Source of the DNA: WTAW01 sp964406575
Lineage (GTDB): Bacteria > Acidobacteriota > Aminicenantia > Aminicenantales > Aminicenantaceae
DNA: 64,000 nucleotides
Assembly: GCA_964406575.1 (NCBI GenBank)
Contig: CAYOSH010000016.1
Span: forward strand, 38,934 to 102,933
Direction: 5' to 3'
A program made the translations under genes and the position numbers. Within the stretch, counting starts at the first letter, position 1. Each line of letters starts with the position of its first letter. Under the pieces are notes generated by a model. That model did no database searches. It was not told the origin of the DNA and saw only the letters and a list, made by a program, of their open reading frames with translations. Positions 27,268 to 34,672 of the stretch are shown one piece after another.

Positions 27268-27441
27268 TCAGTTCTTCTTTTTTGCGCCACTCCCTGTGAC
27301 GCGAGATCCTCCCGTAGAGGAACTGGAGCTGCTTGAACTCGAATCAGAACTGAATGCAAAACCGCCGGATGACCCTGACGTGAAAAACCGGGTTCGAAAG
27401 AAGAGTTAGATAAATCAAAACCTCCCCTTGAAATCTTCCCC
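27268..27441 (-). pseudogene. Fragment: Ser/Gly-rich C-terminal tail of a lipoprotein-like gene
   Basis: On the minus strand a frame ending at 27268 reads SGSSGGFAFSS, then a run of Ser, TGGSRVTGSGAKKKN and stop. This is very like the tail of the neighbouring protein at 27487-28086 (GGSKVKKN). Just upstream a second frame reads RGRGKISRGGF and SNSSFEPGF, also coding-like, and is out of frame with the tail, so the fragment seems to carry a frameshift and has lost its 5' part. It is probably a decayed tandem duplicate. The low-complexity composition makes the homology uncertain. Confidence 0.35.
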
Positions 27442-27486
27442 CTTCCTCTAAGGTATCAAATTTCAATCAACAAGGTGTTGGCTGAT

Positions 27487-28086
27487 TTAATTTTTCTTGA
27501 CTTTGGATCCGCCGCTGGATGATCCCTTTGAGCCCCCACCGCTGGAACCTTTACTGACAGTTCTGCCCGACGAGCCTCTTGAGCCTGAGGAACCAGATTT
27601 GGAAACCCGCGAACGGCCGGAACTCGTCCCGCTGCTCCGGCCAGAGCTTCCCCGATTGATGGTCCGCCGTGTTCCAGTAGCACTCGTAGACCCACTCCTC
27701 AGCTCTCTTTTTGTGATGCTGGTTCTCCCGTACCTGTAGGCGGGATACCCGTATCCCTGATAGTAACCTGGGTAATAACCTGAGTAATAACCTGGATAAT
27801 AGCCATACCATGGAGAATACCAGTAGTAAGGAGAAGCATAGTAATAGGGGTAACCATAATAACAAGGGCCGTATGAGAATCCCCAGTAAAAGAATGGATT
27901 CCACCACCAACCCATTCCCACTGAAATGTATGGACTGGGATAATAGAAAGGATCATAGCTGGTGTAAGGAGCGTCATAATACTCCTCGGCTGGAACAACC
28001 GCCCGCTTCCCCGTTAAGCTCGGATGGATTGTCGTACAGCTCACGACAAAAGCTAATGCTGAAATCAGGATGATGAGTTTTTTCAT
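27487..28086 (-). CDS. Tyr/Pro-rich and Ser/Gly-rich putative lipoprotein
   Basis: 199 residues from the ATG at 28086, supported by an AAGGAG site and a lipoprotein-like signal (KKLIILISALAFVVSC, C17 as possible lipidation site). The frame could begin at 28131, but that leader is not signal-like. Residues about 35-115 are extremely rich in Tyr, Trp, Pro and Gly with repeats of the type YYPGYYSGYYPGYYQGYG. The C-terminal third is Ser/Gly/Arg/Lys-rich (RSSGTSSGRSRVSKS). The function is unknown. The composition suggests a disordered or adhesive surface protein. A related tail fragment lies directly downstream. Confidence 0.75.
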   Translation of the reverse strand: MKKLIILISALAFVVSCTTIHPSLTGKRAVVPAEEYYDAPYTSYDPFYYPSPYISVGMGWWWNPFFYWGFSYGPCYYGYPYYYASPYYWYSPWYGYYPGYYSGYYPGYYQGYGYPAYRYGRTSITKRELRSGSTSATGTRRTINRGSSGRSSGTSSGRSRVSKSGSSGSRGSSGRTVSKGSSGGGSKGSSSGGSKVKKN

Positions 28087-28321
28087 TGTCCTTTCTCCTT
28101 CCTTCAATCCTTCACACTTATTATACAGCAAACTTTATGCCAAATAAACCCAGGGATACACAAAATATTTTCCTCCTTGGACTGTCTTATATTGTGGGCA
28201 AGTGTATCTTTTTAAGACATTAGCGTTATTTTGCTCCCATTCCTTCAGAGGAGTTGACATCGGTTAATAAAAACACATAGAATGTTTCAGTCAGTTTTCA
28301 GTTTTAATAGAGGAGGATTGT

Positions 28322-29422
28322 ATGAAAGTCACTCTGAGTGTTTTAAAAGCAGATGTCGGCAGCATAGGCGGCCACATCGTTCCCAGCAAAGCTCTCATAG
28401 AAACAGTCAAAAAATTCGTTCAGGAAGACAGTAAAGACCTCATCATCGATTCATATGTCAGCCATACAGGTGATGATGTGGCTATTCTGTGCACTCATGA
28501 CAGAGGCGTCGGAGATGCAAAAATCCACAAAATGGCCTGGGATGCGTTTCTGGCAGGTACAGAGACGGCCAAAAAACAGGGCCTCTACGGAGCCGGTCAG
28601 GATCTCTTGAAAGATGCATTCAGCGGAAACATCAAGGGCATGGGCCCTGCGGTTGCAGAGATGGAGTTTGAAGAGAGGCCGAATGAACCCTTCGTCTTCT
28701 TCGCCGCAGATAAGACTGATCCCGGGGCTTACAATCTGCCATTTTACTTGGGTTTTGCCGATCCCATGTATTGTGCAGGCCTCATCCTTAGCCCAAAGAT
28801 GGGTGAAGGATTCACTTTCCGCATCATCGACGTGGAATACACCAAAAAAGACAAGGTCGTCGACCTCAATGTGCCAGAAGAGCTCTATGACGTCGCAGCC
28901 TTGTTGAGAGACAATGAGCGTTACGTGATCGAAAGCATCTATGCGAGGAGTTCAGGGAATCAAGCTCTAGCCGTATCCACCACACGGCTGCACAATATTG
29001 CAGGAAAATACACGGGAAAAGACGATCCCGTAGCCATCGTTCGCGTCCAGGGAGAGTTTCCTGCAACGGGCGAGATCCTGGCCCCCTTCCAGATCGGTCA
29101 TTTCGTAGCGGGTTTCATGAGAGGCAGCCACGTAGGCCCGCTCATGCCTTGTAAACTGAACTGCACCATCTCGTACTTCGACGGGCCTCCTGTCGTCACG
29201 GGGGCTGCGTTCTGTGTCAAAGATGGAAAACTCACCGAACCGGCCGATGTATTCGATCATCCCTACTGGGACTGGGTGCGAACGAAGATATCCGAAAAAG
29301 CGACGGACATCCGCAGACAGGGATTCTCAGGAGCCGCCATGCTCCCCTACAGCGAGCTGGAATACGGAGGTATTGTCGAAAAGCTGACCAAACTGGAAAA
29401 AAAGTTCAAGCTCCTAGACTGA
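28322..29422 (+). CDS. fbp: Class V fructose-1,6-bisphosphate aldolase/phosphatase (archaeal type)
   Basis: 366 residues, full length for the family. The N-terminus MKVTLSVLKADVGSIGGH and later motifs (SYVSHTGDDVAILCTHD, SYFDGPPVVTGAAF) are diagnostic of bifunctional FBP aldolase/phosphatase. This enzyme condenses triose phosphates to fructose 1,6-bisphosphate and dephosphorylates it to fructose 6-phosphate, which drives gluconeogenesis one way. It is common in archaea and in deep-branching or thermophilic bacteria. GAGGAGG precedes the ATG. It appears monocistronic. It fits an organism that makes sugars from amino acids or fermentation products. Confidence 0.93.
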   Translation: MKVTLSVLKADVGSIGGHIVPSKALIETVKKFVQEDSKDLIIDSYVSHTGDDVAILCTHDRGVGDAKIHKMAWDAFLAGTETAKKQGLYGAGQDLLKDAFSGNIKGMGPAVAEMEFEERPNEPFVFFAADKTDPGAYNLPFYLGFADPMYCAGLILSPKMGEGFTFRIIDVEYTKKDKVVDLNVPEELYDVAALLRDNERYVIESIYARSSGNQALAVSTTRLHNIAGKYTGKDDPVAIVRVQGEFPATGEILAPFQIGHFVAGFMRGSHVGPLMPCKLNCTISYFDGPPVVTGAAFCVKDGKLTEPADVFDHPYWDWVRTKISEKATDIRRQGFSGAAMLPYSELEYGGIVEKLTKLEKKFKLLD

Positions 29423-29531
29423 TTCAATATGTTGCATAGGGAATAAATCACAAAATTTAAGAAGCTGAGATACAAAGACTCTCTTAAGCCTTATATTGTT
29501 TGACCGAGACATCCGGTCGTTAAAACAAAAA

Positions 29532-29978
29532 ATGCAAAAATATAAAAACCCGATTCCCACCACAGATATTATCATTGAAATCACACGGCATGATGGCAGG
29601 GAAGGGATCATCCTCATCGATCGCAAAAATCCGCCTTTTGGCTGGGCTATACCAGGAGGCTTTGTGGATTATGGCGAATCCCTTGAGCAGGCAGCTGTCC
29701 GCGAAGCCAAAGAGGAAACAGCCTTGGACGTATGCCTGAAATATCAGATGCAAACCTACTCGGACCCGGGTCGAGATCCCAGAAAACACACCATTTCCAC
29801 AGTTTTTGTGGCCACAGCGAAAGGAAAGCCCACAGCCCAGGACGATGCCAAAAAAATCGGAATCTTCACAAAGGAAGAGATCACCTTTCCCCTTGCCTTC
29901 GACCACCGGAAGATCTTAGACGATTACTTTCAGGGCAACAAATCCGCAGAAGTTCAGAAGACGAAGGGCAGGTCATAG
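29532..29978 (+). CDS. Nudix hydrolase
   Basis: 148 residues from the ATG at 29532; a TTG at 29496 would add 12 residues, and neither start has a good ribosome site. The Nudix box is complete: GGFVDYGESLEQAAVREAKEET, i.e. Gx5Ex7REUxEExGU. The preceding WAIPGG is typical of the ADP-ribose/NTP-cleaving group. It hydrolyses a nucleoside diphosphate linked to some moiety; the exact substrate is unknown. It stands between the fbp gene and the ferritin-like gene, with 145 bases of CAGAA-rich non-coding DNA after it. Confidence 0.9.
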   Translation: MQKYKNPIPTTDIIIEITRHDGREGIILIDRKNPPFGWAIPGGFVDYGESLEQAAVREAKEETALDVCLKYQMQTYSDPGRDPRKHTISTVFVATAKGKPTAQDDAKKIGIFTKEEITFPLAFDHRKILDDYFQGNKSAEVQKTKGRS

Positions 29979-30123
29979 AGAACGAAAAATTGAAAATTAG
30001 ATTTATAACCCAAAATACAGAATCCAGAAGCAAAGTGCAAGAACTGGGACAGAGGTCAGAAGCACGATTTTGTGATTCTATTTTCTGTACTCAGAAATCT
30101 GCATTCAGAAAAAGGAGGCCATT

Positions 30124-30423
30124 ATGGGCGGAGGAGCTTTTCATGAATCTCCGGATAAACTGACAAAAAAAACAAAAGAACTCCATCGTGCTCTCAACTC
30201 CCTCATCGAAGAACTCGAAGCGGTCAACTGGTACCAGCAGCGCGTGGATGTGACCGAGGACGAAGAGCTGAAAGAAATCCTTGCACACAACCGAGACGAA
30301 GAAAAAGAACATGCAGCCATGGTTCTCGAATGGATCCGAAGGAACGACGAGGCATTTGCCGAAGAGCTCAAAACATACCTGTTCAAAGAGAAGAAAATCA
30401 CAGAGATCGAAGAAGACGAATAA
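30124..30423 (+). CDS. Encapsulated-ferritin-like protein (EncFtn family)
   Basis: 99 residues, with AAGGAGG seven bases before the ATG. The sequence closely follows the Rhodospirillum rubrum encapsulated ferritin: ELEAVNWYQQRVD, ILAHNRDEEKEHAAM, LEWIRRND, KTYLF. Ferroxidase residues are present: E30, E60 and H63, with Y37, equal to E32, E62, H65 and Y39 of the founder. The family forms ring-shaped decamers that oxidise iron and deliver it to the lumen of an encapsulin shell. No encapsulin gene is in the window, and the C-terminus (KKITEIEEDE) shows no obvious shell-targeting peptide. It probably handles iron or oxidative stress. Confidence 0.9.
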   Translation: MGGGAFHESPDKLTKKTKELHRALNSLIEELEAVNWYQQRVDVTEDEELKEILAHNRDEEKEHAAMVLEWIRRNDEAFAEELKTYLFKEKKITEIEEDE

Positions 30424-30550
30424 CTCTGTTCACTGCACGCGACACTCTGTGCGTTGTGTTCCAGGGAATTTTTCAAAACGACTGGTGAACACGACCTGAC
30501 CTACACGCACGAAGAATTTTAGGGGCGTGTGTTTAACGTGCAAACCGTAA
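30424..30550 (+). pseudogene. Possible frameshifted zinc-ribbon remnant
   Basis: Directly after the EncFtn stop the same frame stays open for 32 codons and reads CALCSREFFKTTGEHDLTY to a TAG at 30520. In the next frame a second CxxC (VCLTCKP, 30527-30547) follows and stops. Removing one T from the TTTT run at 30517-30520 joins the two into CxxC-x24-CxxC, the pattern of short zinc-ribbon proteins (C..CG.EF.FT.GEQ..). No start codon or ribosome site is clear. It may be a decayed gene or an assembly indel. Confidence 0.3.
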
Positions 30551-30603
30551 AAACCGGAGTTATGCATAGATCGCGGGTATCTTAAAGGAAAAATTTACGA
30601 CTC

Positions 30604-30876
30604 ATGGAAAATAACAACAACAATAACAACAACAAAAGCCGCAAGTTAGATCCGGAGTCCAAGCTTAAAGAAGTCTACAGCGTATGGGGTCCGGCCGAAG
30701 CTGAAGTCATAAAAAGTTTTCTGGAAAGTAATGGGATCCGATGTCTCCTCAAAGGGTTGGTCGTCCAGTCGGTCCACCCTTTCTCCGCTGATGGACTGGG
30801 AGAAATCAAGATCTTTGTAATGGAAAAAGACTACGACTCCGCCAGAAAACTCATTTCAGAGAAAGTTACGCCTTAA
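30604..30876 (+). CDS. DUF2007-domain small protein
   Basis: 90 residues. After a run of eight or so Asn encoded by an (AAY)n microsatellite and a basic linker, the conserved DUF2007 core follows: VWGPAEAEVIKSFLESNGI and the C-terminal FVMEKDYDSARKLI. The domain is related to PII-like signal-transducing folds and is often found singly in bacteria; its role is unknown. An AAGGA is present but 13 bases from the ATG. It is placed just upstream of the division operon but separated from it by 368 bases, so it is probably independent. Confidence 0.8.
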   Translation: MENNNNNNNNKSRKLDPESKLKEVYSVWGPAEAEVIKSFLESNGIRCLLKGLVVQSVHPFSADGLGEIKIFVMEKDYDSARKLISEKVTP

Positions 30877-31185
30877 CTTTGTGACTCCTTAGTCGAGTAT
30901 TCCAAATCGGCTATTCCTCTTCATTTGGAACAAACAAAACATTTCAAGGATAATGTTCGACCCTAACCGGCATTTTTCATATATGGAACACCTTTGCCAA
31001 TCCGGCCCTTCAGGCTTTCTGAATATATCCTAAAGTCTCAATCTTCTCCATCTCATCACTCTTTTTTCAGTAAAAACGTTTCCTCATTAAGTGCTCCCTA
31101 TGTAGTAGGGTGTTCTTCGAAGCCACAATATGCGGGCAATCTTCAGAAAATTGTTGAAAAATGAACACATAAATGGAATTTTCCC
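30877..31185. other. Intergenic region upstream of the division operon
   Basis: About 310 bases before the mraZ promoter contain no credible gene. CTATGTAGTAGGGTGTTCTTCGA near 31098-31122 weakly resembles the dispersed TGTAGG repeat. Nothing else is recognisable. Confidence 0.4.
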
Positions 31186-31213
31186 TTGACATTACAATAT
31201 ATATTACTATATT
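31186..31213 (+). promoter_or_regulatory. Sigma-70-type promoter of the dcw operon
   Basis: TTGACA at 31186-31191 and TATATT at 31208-31213 are separated by 16 bases; transcription would start near 31220, about 25 bases before the mraZ ATG. Its place inside the longest mraZ frame also rules out the upstream start at 31173. Confidence 0.75.
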
Positions 31214-31225
31214 TTATAGGAAAAA

Positions 31226-31250
31226 TGGGACAGAACGGGACAAAATGGGA
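31226..31250 (+). promoter_or_regulatory. MraZ operator: three NGGGA repeats at 10-bp spacing
   Basis: TGGGA (31226-31230), CGGGA (31236-31240) and TGGGA (31246-31250) are exactly one helical turn apart. Direct TGGGN repeats are the known binding sites of MraZ in other bacteria. The set lies just downstream of the predicted transcription start, and the third unit overlaps the mraZ start codon (ATGGGA), so bound MraZ would block early elongation or initiation of its own operon. Confidence 0.8.
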
Positions 31251-31712
31251 AATTTATTAATCGGAAGCACCACTGCAAAGCTCGATAAAAGCGGAAGAAT
31301 CAAAATACCGGAAAAATTCCGCACCGCAATCGAGGAAGAGTACGGAAAGGATCTATTCATCACATCCCTGACCGATGAAGCCATTCAGATCTATCCTCTT
31401 TTAGTATGGCACAAGCTGTCCGGGATTTCAAACGTCGGATTACTCCAATTCAAACCCGATCTCAGAAAGTTTCTCCTGCGCGTCAACAGGACGGGGACGC
31501 AGTACCAGATCGATTCCAAAGGGCGCGTTCTGATCAGCCAATCGCTCAGAGAAAAGGCAAATCTTGAAGAAGAAGTCACAGTTATCGGCCTTAACAACCA
31601 TCTGGAGGTTTGGAACACAAACCTGCTCAATGAAATGCTCGAACAAAATCCTCTGACAAATGAAGAGTTCGAGCGCATCTCTGAACTCGCACCAGAGGAT
31701 AAAACTGAATGA
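31245..31712 (+). CDS. mraZ: Transcriptional regulator MraZ
   Basis: 155 residues from the ATG at 31245; a longer frame from 31173 contains the promoter and is rejected. Two AbrB/SpoVT-type units are visible (LLIGSTTAKLDKSGRIKIPEKFR and TQYQIDSKGRVLISQSLR), which form the ring-shaped DNA-binding protein that represses the division and cell-wall cluster. The protein is of normal length with an acidic tail. It is first in the operon, and rsmH overlaps its stop by four bases. Confidence 0.93.
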   Translation: MGNLLIGSTTAKLDKSGRIKIPEKFRTAIEEEYGKDLFITSLTDEAIQIYPLLVWHKLSGISNVGLLQFKPDLRKFLLRVNRTGTQYQIDSKGRVLISQSLREKANLEEEVTVIGLNNHLEVWNTNLLNEMLEQNPLTNEEFERISELAPEDKTE

Positions 31713-32608
31713 GGAGCAGTCTCCATGTTCCTGTTCTTCTGGAAGAGACGATGTATTTTCTGGGAGTGAATAGAGAGGGCACCTATGTGGATTGCACGAT
31801 CGGACTCGCCGGGCACTCTCTCGAATTGCTCGAACGAAATCCCAAGGCAAAAATAATAGGATTCGACATCGATGAACAATCCCTCCTCCAAGCCAAAAAA
31901 AGGCTTAAACCCTATATAGACAGGGTCGAGCTCTATCATTCGGATTTCAGATATCTGCCTGACCTAGGGCTGGATTTCTCTCAGGTCAGAGGCATACTTC
32001 TCGATTTGGGCCTGTCCTCCCTCCATCTCGATTCACCCGAAAGAGGATTCAGTTACAACAAGCAAGGCCCTCTCGACATGAGGATGGACCTTAGGAATAA
32101 AACCACAGCAGCCAAGATCGTGAATAAATATTCCGAAAGCCGGCTGGCCCAGATTTTCTACGATTTCGGTGAACTCAGACAGGCAAGACGATTGGCCAAG
32201 GAAATTGTCTCACGTAGAAAAATGAAAAAAATTGAGACCACGATCGAGCTTTTAAAAATTGTCGAAGAGGTCTGCCACTGGAGACCGCAGAGAGGAAAAA
32301 CACACCCGGCAGCCCGAGTGTTTCAGGCGCTGCGGATCGAGATCAACCAAGAGCTCGAAGGCCTGTCCGACTTTTTTAAGAGGGTTGTGGCAAAGATCAA
32401 GGCAAAAACTCGGATTATCGCCATCTCATTCCATTCACTTGAAGACAGGATCGTCAAACACACATTTCTGGAACTGGCTTCATCTGCAAACGGTCGAACC
32501 CCTTTACTCCAAGTTCTGACAAAAAAGCCTGTTACCCCCTCTGAAAAAGAGATCCTGAAAAACTTCAGGGCGAGGTCAGCCAAATTGAGGGCAGCGGAGC
32601 GAACCTGA
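31709..32608 (+). CDS. rsmH: 16S rRNA (cytosine(1402)-N4)-methyltransferase
   Basis: 299 residues, complete. HVPVLLEETMYFL at the start, the SAM loop region (YVDCTIGLAGHSLELLE, GFDIDEQSL), GILLDLGLSSLHLD, ERGFSY and the C-terminal SFHSLEDRIVK are RsmH hallmarks. It methylates C1402 in the decoding centre of 16S rRNA. The AGH replaces the more usual GGH of the SAM loop. Its ATG overlaps the mraZ stop and ftsL begins directly after its stop, as in most dcw clusters. Confidence 0.96.
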   Translation: MRSSLHVPVLLEETMYFLGVNREGTYVDCTIGLAGHSLELLERNPKAKIIGFDIDEQSLLQAKKRLKPYIDRVELYHSDFRYLPDLGLDFSQVRGILLDLGLSSLHLDSPERGFSYNKQGPLDMRMDLRNKTTAAKIVNKYSESRLAQIFYDFGELRQARRLAKEIVSRRKMKKIETTIELLKIVEEVCHWRPQRGKTHPAARVFQALRIEINQELEGLSDFFKRVVAKIKAKTRIIAISFHSLEDRIVKHTFLELASSANGRTPLLQVLTKKPVTPSEKEILKNFRARSAKLRAAERT

Positions 32609-32917
32609 ATGGTCAGCAAGAAATTTACCAAAAAACAGATCGCAATAGGGATCTTGTGCATGATCTTTGTCATTGCTCTCCTGACGTTCTACATCTGGCA
32701 ACAGGCCGAATCCATTCGACTGGGCTACCAGACCCGCGCATTGGAAGAAGATATATTATCCATCAAAAAGAATCTTGAACAGCTGGAAGCAGAAAAATCA
32801 TCCCTCCTCTCACTCGAGAGAGTGGAGAAAATCGCTACGCAAAAACTCAAAATGAGACCACCTGACGAGGAACAGATCGCTTACCATGAATCCGCAGAGG
32901 GGACGAAGAAACAATAG
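32609..32917 (+). CDS. ftsL: Cell division protein FtsL-like
   Basis: 102 residues: a basic cytoplasmic tail, one TM helix (about 11-29), then a heptad-like coiled coil (about 38-70) and a short tail with the typical M-P motif (LKMRPPDEEQ). FtsL forms a bitopic complex with FtsQ/DivIB and FtsB and activates the FtsWI synthase. Sequence conservation is low in this family, so the call leans on topology and position between rsmH and ftsI. Confidence 0.85.
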   Translation: MVSKKFTKKQIAIGILCMIFVIALLTFYIWQQAESIRLGYQTRALEEDILSIKKNLEQLEAEKSSLLSLERVEKIATQKLKMRPPDEEQIAYHESAEGTKKQ

Positions 32918-32920
32918 ACG

Positions 32921-34672
32921 ATGAAGAATTCAAACCAAAAAAAAATAAAGAACAGAACCCTGTTCCTGCTCTTTGTCCTTGTTCTCTGGTTGGGAATCAT
33001 CGTTTTCCGTCTGGTTGAACTTCAAGTCATCCATCACACAAAACTCAAAGCAGAAGTTCTCAATCAAAATCATGATGTTGAAGCGATCATCCCAAAAAGA
33101 GGAAACATCTTCGACCGTTCAGGGATTATTCTGGCAAGAAGCCTACCAAGACCTTCGGTCTTTTACATCCCTTCCAAAGATGAGTCCTATGAACACCAAA
33201 AGGCAAAAATCCAAAAACTCAGGAAGATCCTGGGCCTGTCGTCCAAAAATCTATCTTCTATCTGCAGCCGGATAAAAAAGGGGAATTCTTTTGTCTGGAT
33301 CAAACGAAAAATCGAGCCAGAAATAGCCGAGCAGGTGAAAGCCCTCAACCTGAGCGGGATTCATTTTGATGAGGAAAACAAGAGGTTTTATCCTCAAGGA
33401 AGACGGGCTGCCCATCTGTTGGGACGCGTCAACATCGATGAGCGAGGACAGAGCGGGATCGAGTATAAATACAATGACACCCTCGAAGGTGAAAAGGGAA
33501 AGCGTTTGATCTTGAGGGATGCCAAAAAGAGGAAATACAGGTTCGAAATCCTCAAGAATCCCGAACCCGGAAAAGACCTCGTCCTGACACTCGATGAAAC
33601 CATCCAGTATATCGCTGAAAAAGAACTGGAAAAAGCCCTGCGAAAGACGCGGGCCCTCTGGGGAACAGTGATAGTATCCCACCCCGCCACTGGGGAGATA
33701 CTGGCAATGGCCAACTATCCCACTTTCAATCTGAACGATCCTCCCGCTAAGGTGTCCAGGACAGAGAGGAATGAGGCTATCCATCACACATTCGACCCCG
33801 GATCCACTTTCAAAATCGTCACAGCATCCGCGGCTTTGGAGAACAACAGTGTGAAGCTTCGAGATGTCTTTGACTGCACACTCGGTAAGATCAATGTTCC
33901 TGGCAAAACTGTCTGGGATCATAAAAAGATGGGTGTTCTGACTTTTCCGGATGTCATCATCTACTCCTCCAATGTGGGGACCATTCAGGTCGGTGAACGC
34001 ATCGGAAAAGAGAATATGTACGCGATGATCAAGGCCTACGGCTTCGGCCAAAAAACAGGGATCGACCTTCCTGCTGAAGAGAAGGGCATTTTTAGACCCA
34101 TAGAAAACTGGACAGACATCTCTCTCTATTCCCTCTCCATCGGTTATGAGATCTCAATAACAGCTATCCAGATACTGCAGGCTATAAACACAGTCGCCAA
34201 CAAAGGAATAGTCACACCGCCAAGAATTGTAAGGAACATCCTGACCTCCTCAGGGGAAAAGCAAGTCGCTCCTAGTCAATTCCGGAGAGTCACCTCAGAA
34301 GAGACAGCAAAAACCCTAACCCGAATTCTGCAACAAGTCGTCTCGAGGGGAACGGGAATAAAGGCTCAGATCGACGGCTACAGTGTTGCCGGTAAAACGG
34401 GAACCGCGCAAAAATTTGACCCCGCCATTGGTCGATATTCTAATCAAATGCACACCGCATTGTTTGTCGGTTTTGTCCCCGTTGAGGATCCCGTTCTCTC
34501 GATTGTGGTTGTCATCGATGAGCCGGTCGGGGAATTTTACGGTGGGGACGTTGCAGCCCCAGTGTTCCGGGAGATCGCGGCCCAAACACTCCGTTATCTC
34601 CAAGTCCCCAGGGAAGAAGCGTACACCAAAAAAATGATCGCAGCAAGAGCAAGGAGCATGAACGGACAATGA
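32921..34672 (+). CDS. ftsI: Division-specific transpeptidase (class B PBP, PBP3/SpoVD-like)
   Basis: 583 residues. An N-terminal TM helix (about 12-31), a pedestal domain with RGNIFDRSG (60-68), and the transpeptidase domain with STFK at 295-298, SSN at 349-351 and KTGT at 492-495. All catalytic motifs are intact and no PASTA repeat is present. It cross-links septal peptidoglycan with FtsW. It lies 3 bases after ftsL and overlaps murE by four. Confidence 0.95.
   Translation: MKNSNQKKIKNRTLFLLFVLVLWLGIIVFRLVELQVIHHTKLKAEVLNQNHDVEAIIPKRGNIFDRSGIILARSLPRPSVFYIPSKDESYEHQKAKIQKLRKILGLSSKNLSSICSRIKKGNSFVWIKRKIEPEIAEQVKALNLSGIHFDEENKRFYPQGRRAAHLLGRVNIDERGQSGIEYKYNDTLEGEKGKRLILRDAKKRKYRFEILKNPEPGKDLVLTLDETIQYIAEKELEKALRKTRALWGTVIVSHPATGEILAMANYPTFNLNDPPAKVSRTERNEAIHHTFDPGSTFKIVTASAALENNSVKLRDVFDCTLGKINVPGKTVWDHKKMGVLTFPDVIIYSSNVGTIQVGERIGKENMYAMIKAYGFGQKTGIDLPAEEKGIFRPIENWTDISLYSLSIGYEISITAIQILQAINTVANKGIVTPPRIVRNILTSSGEKQVAPSQFRRVTSEETAKTLTRILQQVVSRGTGIKAQIDGYSVAGKTGTAQKFDPAIGRYSNQMHTALFVGFVPVEDPVLSIVVVIDEPVGEFYGGDVAAPVFREIAAQTLRYLQVPREEAYTKKMIAARARSMNGQ

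Noticed and set aside
29979..30123. Possible small gene or structured RNA between the Nudix and EncFtn genes
   Set aside because: Only scattered CAGAA words and one distant TACAGAA/TTCTGTA pair; no convincing fold or frame.
30604..30640. AAY repeat as a CRISPR or low-complexity RNA
   Set aside because: It is a coding trinucleotide tract within a DUF2007 gene; there are no spacers.
31173..31244. Longer MraZ start
   Set aside because: The region contains the promoter and operator; MraZ homology begins at 31245.
33251..34051. 266-codon minus-strand ORF
   Set aside because: Shadow of ftsI on the opposite strand.
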